Position numbers and translations under genes: made by a program. From Xestospongia bergquistia (Eukaryota; Porifera; Demospongiae; Haplosclerida; Petrosiidae): 64,000 nt of DNA. Below are positions 44,771 through 56,368 of this stretch, piece by piece (positions within the stretch are counted from its first letter, which is position 1; each line of letters starts with the position of its first letter). The notes below the pieces were generated by a model. That model was not told where the DNA came from and did not search any database. It saw only the letters and a list, made by a program, of their open reading frames with translations. The stretch is from the NCBI GenBank assembly GCA_963965975.1, contig OZ014421.1, forward strand, positions 2,221,001 to 2,285,000. The letters run 5' to 3'.

Positions 44771-47700
44771 ATGGCTACAACCAGTCCAAGTATGATTGAC
44801 TATTTTTATCAGTTATTTATTGTGATATGTGTGTGCTGTGTCCTACAGGTTATTACATACCTGCAAAGAGATACTGGCACTCTACACATATAATAGGTGA
44901 CTATCTCTACATGTGGGGTGGTGATATAGATGGTCTTCCTAAAGTACATGATAATGAAGACAAACAGAGGATGACCTCTGTTGTTGAGATATTTCACTTA
45001 CCATCTGGTATGTGGGAACAACGACCTACCACTGGGAAACCTCCACTGGGTGTCTTCAGCTATGCGTCTACAGTTATTGGTAATAAAATCTATTACTTTG
45101 GAGGGTATTGCAGTCATGATAAGTGTCGTCATAATAGTCTTAACTCATTGACAACTGATTCACTTGCCTGGAATAAACTATTTCATACAAATTCAAATAT
45201 GGGTCCAATGATGAAATCATCTAGTGAAATGATACATCTTTCATTCAATAATGAAGACTGTCTACTGGTTGTTGGTGGCATTGGTTTATATCCCACCTTT
45301 CCACAACGTGGTGCTCAATACAGTGATAAGGGAATAATAGGTAGCTATGTTCGAACCAATGAACACCACTACTATCAGTTATCCAGTGGTAAGAAGATTA
45401 ATATATCATGTTACAATATATTATACATTCAGTATAATTTTATTATTATTTGTATTTCAGGTAATTGGATTGTACCAGCCATAACTGGGAAAGGCCCACC
45501 TCCTTGTAGTATCTTCACTCTCACATCATTACCTAATAATAGAGCTATGTTATTTGGTGGATTAACTCCTAATGGTCCTGATAACACAGTGTATATAGCA
45601 CAATGTTTGGAGACGGCAGTGGTGAGTGCAATATGAAGCGGTAACCACATATAGATTTTGTAGTAATCAATGTAAACTACAGATGTATTGTTATTATAGC
45701 TAATATATTTGTCAGCAAGAAATATGCGCATTACAACATACTATATTTAATAATATTGGGGGCATTGATCAAGATATTTATTGTGGTATTATTGATACCA
45801 ATATCACCCAGTCTTATTCAACTATAGTGATATTGTATTTCCTTGAGTAAAGAAAACACTTGAGTAGTGTCCACCCTCAAATAGAAGTCTCACTTTATCA
45901 GTAAATCAGTATTAATATTACATTTTTAGCATTTCTTGTTTATAGTTTGAATAACAACTAATTAGAGGTCAGCATTATATATATATATTATTAACAAATT
46001 TCATTACATTAAAATGCTAATCATCCACAAACAAATCTGTTAAATTGCTGGACAAAACACTGGTTACTCAGAGTGGACCCTAGAATAGAATGTAGTATTA
46101 CCTTATTGTATGCCAGTGATGTTGATACTGCTCTTGAGTGCAATGTCTTCTCAACAAAATTACCTCTTACTATGCTTTTCTGAATGTAAAAGGGACCTTT
46201 AGCTTTGCTAAAAATGCCCAAAAAATTTTTTAGAAAGTAAGCCAGAAAATAGTTGAGCTTACCACCAAACAGGTAATGCTAAAAACCTACAACTGTAATA
46301 TCTTCTACTAGCTAATATACAAAAATTGTAGCTATAGCAGGAAAAATCAAAACTATTAAAATAAGCTTTCATAATTCATAATTATATTTAAATGCTGCCT
46401 TTGGTTACATCACACCCTTTAATAATAAATGTCTTGTTTCCTGATTGTTATTGTTATAAATATCACAGCTATTATTAAAGAAACTAGTTTACTAAATGAA
46501 AATACAACTGATAATAAAATTACTGATATATTAACTGTAAATGATGTTCAATTAAGCTTTTCCTATCCAGAACTGGCAAAAGTTTCATAAACCACTTCTA
46601 AAATCAATAAATTGGCCTCGGAAGAGACAATGTCATGCTGCTGTTATGATCAGTGACATACATATTATGGTGGTAGGTGGACGTGACAAATACTATAGCA
46701 ATATTGATGAAAACTGGTTATTTAACATTGATACAATAACATGGACAAAGGTTAGTTACTAGTCATACTGTGACCTAACTCGAACACGAAGTGACTTAGT
46801 ATCTGTTCTTGTTATAGTATTGATTATACGTTTATAAAATAATGCACATTAATATTTTAAAGCCTTGTAATAGGTCAAGTTTATCTAGTTCATACTGTGT
46901 CTAGAACACATTTACTACTGATGTTATATATACAATGCTAGTTATTAAAATGTCATATAATACACTATATTCCATCTTATATAGCTCACTCTATCACAGT
47001 CATTGATTTGGCACTCTCTCTCAGCATGGAATATGTCACCTAACACTATATGGGTAGTTCAATTTGGTGGATATAGATACCCAAATAAACTCAGTGATAC
47101 TACAATTATAGAACTTTGTAAGTTCTGTCCTTTAACTCATGCTTTTATAGTAATACATCCATTTTCGTTTTCAGTATTATTAAAATATGAAATAAGAACA
47201 TGGCACATTACCTGTATATACAGCAATTAGTAAAATACTATATCTCTCACTGTAGTGTGTGATAATGATCAGTGGTCTCTAGGAAATGTAATAAAATCTA
47301 CTGAAGAGTATCAATTTAAGCTACAACAAAAGAGACAAGAGATTGCTATACAACATTCTGATAGACATGAACAGTCTAGAATTACCACACAGTCTAATAC
47401 ATACTTTACAGCTTCTTCTTTATTAAGTCAACAGTTGCAAGAGAAAGACAGAGAAATTCAATGTTTAAGACTACAAATTGAGACTTTCAAGAGTGAGTTA
47501 CAGGATACAAAACAGCAGCATGATGATGAGACAAGTGCTCTTCAAGAGGTCCTTCAAACAAAAGGAAGACAACTACAGCAACTACTCTGTGAACTTCAAG
47601 AGAAACAACAAACTGTAGCTACTTTCAAAAGTGAAAATGAAAATAAAGAAAAATTACTTGAACAACTGCTACAAGAGCAGGAGAGGAGGGAACGACAACA

Positions 47701-48592
47701 GCGATTGGATAGTCAAGAGAGAGGAGTGCTTTGTCAAGAGATCCAGCAGGTGACCACTGCTCTTCGACAAGCTCAGAAGGCTAATACCACTCTTCAACAA
47801 CAATGTCAGCAATTACAAGATCAACTTCACTGGGTAGTGAGGAAGGAGGAGATTAAAATGACTATGGAAGTTCTTGGGAAAGGAGGTTGGGGAGAAGTCA
47901 AGGTGGCTAAATTTCGTGGTCTTAGAGTAGCTGCCAAATGTCTTCATGAAATTACCCTGTCACAATATAACATATCAGTATTCACACGAGAAATGGACAT
48001 TGCTTCTCGAGTACGTCATCCAAATCTCCTTCAGTTTATTGGAGCTACTCGAGTTGGTACTCCTATCATCCTTTCAGAACTAATGCCGACAAGTTTGCGT
48101 CGAGAAATTGAGAAGTCTCCATTAAACCATCTTCAAATTATCAATATCGCTCAAGACATATCTGCTGCTTTAAACTATCTTCATCTCTGGCAACCACACC
48201 CTATACTACATCGTGATGTTAGTAGTCCTAATGTCCTCCTTGAACCATTTGGTACTGGAATGTGGAAGGCTAAACTGTCTGATTATGGTTCAGCTAATCT
48301 TGTTCATAGTATCTCAGCTAACAGTGTGGCTCCAGGTAATCCTTTTTATTCAGCACCAGAAGCACAATTTCCAGACCAACATTCTCCAGCAATGGATGTC
48401 TTTAGTTTTGGTGTTCTACTTATGGAGATGATCCTATGTCAACTTCCTGCTTCTAAAACAGCAGACAAAATGACTCAATTGAAGATTATCCAGTGGCCAC
48501 CTATGAAAAGTCTTGTTCAGAGGTGTATCTCCCATGAGAGTCAAGTTCGTCCATCTATTGCTCAAGTACTAACTGAGCTTGAAATTATATAG
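44771..48592 (+). CDS. KK8: kelch-coiled-coil-kinase gene, alpha type, intact
   Basis: Exons 44771-44789, 44849-45388, 45461-45621, 46571-46750, 46985-47117 and 47256-48592; 789 residues. The last base of exon 1 is A instead of G (CCAA|GTATGA), changing the junction residue from Gly to Ser while keeping a usable donor. Exon 4 opens with AAC (Asn) instead of the usual CAC/CAT. Kinase motifs are complete: GKGGWGEV, VAAKCL, HRDVSSPNVLL, SDYGSAN, YSAPEA. The αC region reads TREMDIASRV, where other alpha copies have SREMEIAARV. Exon 6 and the 3' flank are almost identical to pseudogene KK11, and intron 3 is almost identical to that of KK13, placing KK8 at the centre of the recent segmental exchange. 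Confidence 0.9.
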
Positions 48593-49488
48593 CTGAGACA
48601 TTAAATTTGTAGTTTTTTTTTCTATAAATGTATTGTGACTATTGTATTATTAAGTCTTTCATATATTCCTGTTGTCATAAAAAATACTGTGGGCAACTAT
48701 AATTGTGTTTACAATTATCGAGTGTGTGGACATAGTGACTATATTTAGAGGAAGTTTTGAATAATGTTTTGTGCTTGTTAATGTTATAATATCAATATAA
48801 TTTACTTAGCTGGTCTTTAAAATAGTCTCTCATCACCTTCTCATAACATCAAGATTTCATTACCAGTTTAATAACCAATCAATCAAAGCTGAGCATGTAC
48901 CATTATAAAAAGAGTTAGCCCTCATTATAATCCTAATAATTATAATGTGATAAAAATACTGCCATGATTTTCCTGTTATCAATCCAAGTCTTCAGTCCAA
49001 GTCATTGTTCGTTACACATCTAATGTCATGAACAACTAGAATAATTTGGACATAATAAGGTCAAAGAAATTGAAGTGACAATCTCTCCATTGAGGTTCAT
49101 CGATTCTTGTATAATCCACTAGTGACTGTCATTAATAGTAAGGAATCCTAACATATATCTAGAGAAGTTCAAATTCTATAACAAGCTGCACTATTTAATA
49201 ACTAGCTAACAACTTTTAAGTGTATTCATTGTATTGTATGTAGCTCAAATCATCATTAAAGTAATGAAAATATTCACTAATTGCTTTTATCCACGTTTAC
49301 GACAAATTAAAAGTGGGCGGAAGTCCACATCCGTTAGGCAATGTACAACTTCCGTATAAAAAGGAAGTTAGGAAATTTTGATTGCAACTGAATAGTGTCA
49401 TAACATACTTATGGAAACATTTTTCATTTATATAAAGCGTCTCTTTAGGAAGAATAATACAAATATTACTTTTGCATTCATTTTTAGT
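48593..49488. other. 3' flank of KK8
   Basis: No gene is seen. The flank is near-identical to 58384-59253. It ends in an unusual stretch with GTTTACGACAAATTAAAAGTG and an ACTTCCG motif shortly before relic KK9, possibly the old promoter of that copy. Confidence 0.5.
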
Positions 49489-49985
49489 ATGGCCACCTTT
49501 AGTGTAGGCATGTCTCAAGTCAACAATATAATGAGTTATCTATTGTTATATGTGTGTGTCATGTTCTACAGGTTATTATATACCTACAATGAGGTCAAGT
49601 CTCTACATATATTATCTTACATGGTGTGGTGCTATTCTTGCTATGGAAAATAACCTCTGTTATTGAGATATTTCTCTTAGTATCTGGTAGGTGAGAACCT
49701 CCATTGGGTGTCATTGGCTATTCCTCTACAGTTATCAGTAATAAGATCTACTACTTTGGAGGAGATTGTAACCACAGCAGGTGCTATTACAACAGTAATA
49801 ACTTGTTATTACAGACTCATTCACATGCAATGAACTGTTTCTTACTAATAATTTATCAGATAAGTGTCCCATGATGAAACCAGACTGTGGGATGATGTCA
49901 TTAGTACATTCAATAGAAAAGATTATCTACTTGTAGTTGGTGATTTGGTCTGTATCCTTGTCCTCAACAACCTGGTGCTAATTGT
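49489..49985 (+). pseudogene. KK9: decayed kelch exons 1-2
   Basis: Starts ATGGCCACCTTTAGTGTAGG, with an intron 1 acceptor TTCTACAG at about 49564-49571, then GTTATTATATACCTAC as in exon 2. Blade 1 has lost the HSTHIVGDYLYMWGG segment down to scraps. Frameshifts and stops follow, although ATCTACTACTTTGGAGGAGA (blade 2) and AACCTGGTGCTAATTG survive. There are no exons 3-6. The leader differs from other copies, so this may be a third, extinct lineage. Confidence 0.8.
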
Positions 49986-49999
49986 TGTATTATTTTTAC

Positions 50000-50629
50000 T
50001 ACATAACTAGACATGCTTAATTATCATTTAGGAAACTGAGAGATAAGATAACTAAGGTGTAATTAATTAATTAATGAAAATGACCTTATTAACAGAAGTA
50101 ATCGAGGGAATATAAGTGTAAACACTTAATTCTTTATACCTAAATAAGAAGATTACAATACATAGAGACAAGATAGAATGTGGTGACTGTTGTACATTGT
50201 AAGTATATTAATATGTACTATACACTACAACTCACATCACATGACTATATCTACAGTGCGAGTAATACAGTGCTGTACCTTAATAAAAATTTGATACCTA
50301 CACTCTAAACTTTAACATCTGAGCCTCAATAAATTAATTCACATAAAATACAATTTTTTACTAGTGACTAGAGTGACTAGACATTTCCGTGTTACACAGT
50401 CAAAAATATCAAAATTGTTTGTCTTTTGTTTACAGGAATTATGTAAACAAAAAAAATCATAGCAATTGAATAAAATGCTCAAAATGAGGCCATAACTCCA
50501 ACCATATCATTTTTACTCCACCCATTGTGTAATTAGAATGTTGCCTTGAATAATAGAATATCTTTCACGTTTTGTTCATGTGGAAGCCAACTTATGTGAT
50601 AATCTACTCATGTGGTGGTATTCCTATCA
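50000..50629. other. 5' flank of KK10
   Basis: No gene is seen. It is near-identical to 59800-60390, apart from small indels, and more distantly similar to the flanks of KK8 and KK11. It contains AGATAGAATGTGGTGACTGT and TGTCTTTTGTTTACAGGAAT landmarks, marking the conserved upstream part of the array unit. Confidence 0.5.
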
Positions 50630-50750
50630 AAACATTCCAATAAAAAAATATTTAATTAAACTATTCTAATGAAAACAACCATATCTTTAGCTACTTATCA
50701 GCAACCAGACTTTTCAAAAATGACTTGATTTTGTCATATTTCATTCTAGA
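50630..50750 (+). promoter_or_regulatory. Proximal promoter of KK10, one CCAAT box left
   Basis: The first CCAAT is intact (50637-50641). The second has become TTCTAAT (about 50664-50670). The TATTTAATTAAACTA spacer and the CAACCAGACTTTTCAAAAATG block are kept, and the ATG follows at 50751. Confidence 0.55.
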
Positions 50751-52449
50751 ATGGCTACCACTAGTCCAGGTATGACTTAATATTATAATCAGTTATCTAT
50801 TGTTATATGTGTGTGCTGTATCCTACAGATTATTATGTACCTGCAAAGAGGTACAGTCACAACACACATATAGTAGGTGACTACCTCTACATGTGGGGTG
50901 GTGATATAGATGGTCTCCCTAAGGTACATGATAATACAGTCAAACAGAGGATGACCTCTGTTGTTGAGGTATTTCACTTACCATCTGGTATGTGGAAACA
51001 ACGATCTACCAATGGGAAACCTCCATTGGGTGTCTGTGGCTATGCATCTACAGTTATTGGCAACAGAATCTATTACTTTGGAGGATATTGCAGTCATGAT
51101 AAGTGTTGTCATAACAGTCTTAACTCATTAATAATTGACTCACTTACATGGAATGAACTGTTTCCTACAAATTCAAATATGGGTCCAATGATGAAGTCAT
51201 CCAGTGGAATGATACCTCTTAAATTCAATGAAGACAATTATCTAATGATTGTTGGTGGGATTGGCCTACGTCCAGTCTTTACACAGCGTGGTGCTCAATA
51301 TAGTAGTGATAATGGAAAAATTTGTAGCTACGTTCGAACCAATGAACACCACTACTATCACTTATCAAGTGGTAAGGAGGTTAATATATCACGTTATCAA
51401 TATAATATATTTACTTATCAGGTAATTGGATTGTACCAAATATAAGTGGGAAAGGACCACCTCCTTGTAGTATTTTCACTTTCACATCATTACCTAATAA
51501 CAGAGCTGTGTTATTTGGTTGTGCAACTCCTAATGGTCCCGATAACACAGTATATATAGTACATTGTATGAAGACTGCAGTGGTGAGTACAGTATGTAAC
51601 AAGCTGAAATATTAATTTTAGTTACTTTGTAATATTGTGGACTAATTAAGTTTAATTTTTGAGATTTTTCAACAAAATGAAGTGAGAGTGGAATGTGTGT
51701 ACAGATATAATCAAGCGTTTATGGATACCTTAATGACCATAATTATAGTTAGTTACTTTAGTCAACTAAGAAAAGGTTATGAAGATAACTATAATGTTTT
51801 AGTCCACTACAAGTTTTGTTAGTATTAGTATTAGTAGTAACAATGATAACAATCTTCATAGTTTTCTTAATTAGTAGTAGTCAAGACAATTGATTTTCTG
51901 TTAGACCATTCAATCAAATGGTAGTTTGAACATATTGTAGAACTATATACGCATAATATGAATATGCTAACCACATATCAAAGCTGTAGTAACCAATGTA
52001 AACCACAGATAAATCATTATTATATGTGAGTCAATGTGACACTCAATGTGAGAATAATTATATCTACATGTTGTGAACTATAGATAAATACTTCTTTATG
52101 ATACCTGCTAAACACTAAATGGTAGGATTTATTTATAACTTATGTGTAATAGATAATGTTATAAATATGAATCATTTATCACTGTTAATGCAATAAATAT
52201 TTTTGTAATCATATCTTCTTTCTATACACCACTAATAATAGTATTATTTTTGCAAATTTTTGTTATAACCATGCTGATAATACTAAAAACATACAATAGC
52301 AACTTTGCTTGAAACTTCTGTCAAATCTTGAATTATCATTTACTCTCTGATATACAGAGCTTTGAAGCTATAGCACAAAGACTCAGTGTAATTCTAGAGT
52401 TTTATTTATTAGCAATTGTGTATGTACATGATCCCCTTGATTATAAAAC

Positions 52450-52486
<37 letters not shown>

Positions 52487-54681
52487 CTAATAGTAATGCT
52501 CCTGATGTTGATTGATATCGATAATAGATATTACAGTTATTATTCAAAGAAACTAGTTTCTTAAAATAGACATTTTAATCAAATTACTGCTCTATTAACC
52601 ATGAATGATGTTAACTTGAATGTTCTTTATCCAGCACTGGCAGAAGTTTCGTCAACCACTTCTAAAGTCAATTAATTGGCCTCAGAGTAGACAATGTCAT
52701 GCTGCTATTATGATCAGTGATATACATATGATGGTGGTGGGTGGAGATGACAAATACAATAACATTATTGATGAAAGCTGGTTATTTAACATTGATACAA
52801 GAACATGGACAAAGGTTATAGTTACTAGTCATACTTAACTCATATCTAACATAACTCTAAACAAAGTGACTTAGTGTCTATGATTGAGCTATAGTATTTA
52901 TTATAGACACATTAATTACTTATTGGGTGTTAACATTTTAAAGTCTTGTAATAGATGAAATGTACCTAGTTCATATTGTGTCTAGAAACGCATCTATCAC
53001 TGGTGTTACTTATAAAATGTTAGTTATTATAATGTCATATAATACACTATATTCTATCTTATATAGCTCACTCTATCACAGTCAGTGACTTGGCACTCTC
53101 TCTCAGTATGGAATGTGTCACCTACTACTATATGGCTAGTTCAATTTGGTGGACTTATATATCGAAGTAAACTCAATAATACTACAATTATAGAGCTCAG
53201 TAAGTTCTGTTCATGAATTATGTATAGTAACACATGCATTGTCAACCTTATCACAGTATGATAGGAGCAAGACACACTAGCTGTTCTATTAGAAAATTGT
53301 CTCGTAAAATATTACTATTGAAAAATTCTGGTCTCTCACTGTAGTATGTGATAATAACCAATGGTCTGTAGGAGATGTAATAGCTTCAACTGAAGAATAT
53401 CAAAGGAAGCTAATACAGAAGAGACAAGAAATGTCCGTGCAACATTCTGAGAGACACGATCAACTTCGAATTTGTGAACAGTCTGGTTTAACTTTTCAAC
53501 ATTCTTCATTACTACATGAACAGTTGCAAGAGAAGGACAGAGAAATCCAATGCCTAACGCTACAACTTGAAGCTACAAACAAAGATCTACAAGATACAAA
53601 ACAAAAGCAGACAATTGTGACAAATACTCTTCAGAAGTCTATTCAGACCAAAAAAAGACAAGTACAACAACTACTTCCAGAACTTCAAGAGAAACGAGAA
53701 ACTGAAGCTACACTCAAAAGTGAAAATGAAGATAAAGAAAGATTACTTGAACAATTGTTACAAGAGCAAGAAAGGAGGGAAAGACAACTACAGGAAAGTC
53801 AAGAAAGAGACAGAATCCTTAATCAAGAGCTCCAGAAGTTGACCACTGCTCTTCAACAAGCTCAGAAAGCTAATACCACTCTTCAACAACAAGTTAAACA
53901 GTTACAACATCAGCCTAATTGGGTAGTGAGGAGGGAGGAGATTAACATGACTGTAAAAGTTCTTGGTAAAGGTGGTTGGGGAGAAGTCAAGGTAGCTCAA
54001 TTTCGTGGCCTTAGAGTTGCTGCCAAATGTCTTCATGAAATTATCCTATCACCATACAATATATCAGTTTTTTCACGAGAAATGGAGATTGCTGCTCGGG
54101 TACGTCATCCAAATCTCCTTCAGTTCATTGGAGCCACTCGAGTGGGTACTCCTATCATTCTCTCAGAACTAATGCCCACTAGCCTTCGTAAAGAAATTGA
54201 GAAATATCCACTAACACATCCTCAAATTATCAGGATTGCCCAAGACGTATCTGCTGCTCTAAACTATCTTCATCTCTGGCAACCACAGCCTATACTACAT
54301 CGTGATGTTAGTAGTCCTAATGTCCTTCTTGAACCATTTGGTAATAGAATCTGGAAGGCTAAACTGTCTGATTATGGTTCAGCTAATCTTGTTCAAAGTA
54401 TCTCAGCTAACAGTGTAGCTCCAGGTAATCCTTTCTATTCTGCACCAGAAGCACGATTTCCAGACAAACATTCTCCAGCAATGGATGTCTTTAGTTTTGG
54501 AGTTTTACTTATGGAGATGGTCCTATGTCAACCTCCTGCTTCTAAAACAGCAGACAAAATGACTCAATCAGAGACTATCCAGTGGCCAGGTATGAAATGC
54601 CTTGTTCAGAGGTGTATCTCCCATGAGAGTCAAGGTCGTCCATCTATTGCTCAAGTACTTATTGAGCTTGAACATATGTAG
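50751..54681 (+). CDS. KK10: kelch-coiled-coil-kinase gene, alpha type, intact
   Basis: Exons 50751-50769, 50829-51371, 51422-51582, 52635-52814, 53067-53199 and 53345-54681; 790 residues. Exon 2 is one codon longer (QYSSDNGKI in blade 3). Blade 4 has lost its diglycine: FGCATPNG replaces FGGLTPNG. Intron 2 is only 50 bp, the shortest intron 2 in the array. The donor of exon 4 is G|GTTATAGT, altered from GTTAGT. Coiled coil and kinase are complete: GKGGWGEV, VAAKCL, HRDVSSPNVLL, SDYGSAN, YSAPEA. The linker reads PNWVVRREEI where others have HWVV. Exon 6 and about 1 kb of 3' flank are closest to KK1. Intron 3 holds an (AAT)12 run at 52451-52486. Confidence 0.9.
52451..52486 (+). repeat. (AAT)12 microsatellite in KK10 intron 3
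   Basis: Twelve uninterrupted AAT units. Not found at the equivalent intron position of other copies. Confidence 0.95.
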
Positions 54682-55770
54682 TTTAGACAATAATTATAAT
54701 ACTTGTAAGTAGTTCCTTCAGAATAATCCTCCCGTAAATGCTATGATTATTACATTATTAATTAGTATTATTATATTCTGTTGTACTGTGTGCAACCATA
54801 ATTAATACTTAAGTATTGAGTGGATTTTCATATATGGATATTATGAATATAATTAGAACAAGCTTTGAACATTTTTTTAGTATGTGATTTAATAATTTTT
54901 TAACTTTGTAATAACAATATAGTAAACTAAGCTGATTTTTAAAATTGTCTCCTTGTTGTAATGACAAGATCCAATAACCAGCGTCTTCAATCAGAGCTGA
55001 AGACTTACCATTGTAACAAATGAGTTAGCACCCATAATAATAATAATGCAATTATTATACTACAATCCTTGCTGTACTGTCATATACCAAGTCATATTTT
55101 GGTACACATCTAGTTACATCAATAGTTAATTTGGACATAATAATGTCCAAGTAATTGAAGGGACGCTATATCTATTGATATTTTTCAATACTAGTACAAT
55201 CCACTAGGAATTGTTGAGGAATCCTTATGATCAAGAGAGTTTCAAATACTATAACAACCTAGAATTTTTAATAGCTAGTTAATAACTATGTGCATGGTAT
55301 GTGCGTGTAGGTCAATAATATCCTAATTATGATACCAAATGCTGGTGTTAGTGAGTTAAATGTAGCATAAAACATTGTCATGTACATTGCACAAATATAT
55401 ACCAAGTCTCCATGTGCTAACGTCATGATAAGCTGTCATTTTCTACTTTATCTAAAACATGTTAACATGTACACATACACATATTATAGCATGCTATAAT
55501 GTACATGTGCTGTACATGTTTAAGAACTAATTGTTATGTCTAGTGGTTTGATTAGGGGGTTAGCCCTCACACATACATCACTGGTAGCATGATATGATGA
55601 ATATGTGCATGACCAACTGTGTTGAATTATCCCTGAATGATACACACAGATATAGGACATATATACAATCATAAATGCTTTGTTCCTTAATAGTCAATCA
55701 CAAAGTGTAGGTATGTTTCGATATTATATTGAATAATCTATTGCAATATATATGTGTGTGACAATCTACA
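54682..55770. other. 3' flank of KK10, homologous to that of KK1
   Basis: No gene is seen. It shares AGACAATAATTATAATACTTG, ATGTTAACATGT and TTGTTATGTCTAGTGGTTTG with 12484-13290, with moderate divergence. Confidence 0.55.
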
Positions 55771-55827
55771 GATAAACCTACAAAGAGGTCCCACCACTCC
55801 ACACATACACTAAGTGACTACCTCTAT
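55725..55827 (+). pseudogene. Relic r3: start of kelch exon 2
   Basis: An acceptor-like AATCTACAG (to about 55771) is followed by about 55 bp of exon 2 start: CCTACAAAGAGGTCCCACC, ACTCCACACATACAC, GTGACTACCTCTAT. The diglycine codons and everything after are missing. The sequence then changes to alpha-type 5' flank. Confidence 0.7.
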
Positions 55828-56260
55828 AACTCAAATCACATAGTTGTGTCTACAATGCTGGTAATAATTGCGCTATATTTTAATAAAAATTTAATACTGT
55901 GCCCTACACTATAAACCTTAATATCTAAACCTAAATCTATTAATTTACATCAAAGTACACTGTTCTGTTACTGGTACTCTAGAGTGACTAGACACTTATT
56001 TAATATACAGTCAAGAATATCCAAATAGTTTGTCTACTGCTTACAGGAATTGCATGACATTAAAAATTGAGCAACATTACAAAAAAATCCCCCAAATAAA
56101 ATTAAACTCTAGAATATTACATATAATTGTATGTAATTGTTACTCCACATATTGTTAAAATGTTGATTTCAATGATAAAATATTTTTTCAAACTTATTCA
56201 GGTGGAACCCAACTTATGTGATAATCTACTCATGTGGAAAACTTCTTATCAAAACATTCC
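55828..56260. other. 5' flank of KK11
   Basis: No gene is seen. It aligns with the flanks before KK10 and KK13 (GTGTCTACAATGCTGGTAAT-type start, then TAATAAAAATTTAATAC) but is more diverged, so this flank is older than the KK8/KK11 duplication. Confidence 0.5.
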
Positions 56261-56368
56261 CATAAGAATATTTCAATTGAACTATTCCAATGAAAACAAT
56301 CATGTCTTTAGCTGCTATTCAGCAACTGGACCTTTAAAAATGACTGCTTATTTGTATTCTGTTTTTAA

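Larger units (their letters stand above)
46507..51500. repeat. Segmental duplication, left copy (KK8 3' half to KK10 exon 3)
   Basis: Nearly the same sequence recurs at 56411-61310: the end of intron 3, exon 4, exon 6, about 0.9 kb of 3' flank, relic KK9/KK12, about 0.5 kb of 5' flank, and exons 1-3 of KK10/KK13. Identity is highest through exon 6 and the 3' flank. The offset drifts from about 9909 to 9759 bp because exon 5 and small segments are deleted in the right copy. Confidence 0.85.

Noticed and set aside
46021..46221. Minus-strand ORF repeated at 61751-61951 with a similar 66-residue product
   Set aside because: Both lie in intron 3 of KK8 and KK13, which are recent duplicates. Several of the few differences change residues, as expected for neutral DNA, and no family is recognisable.
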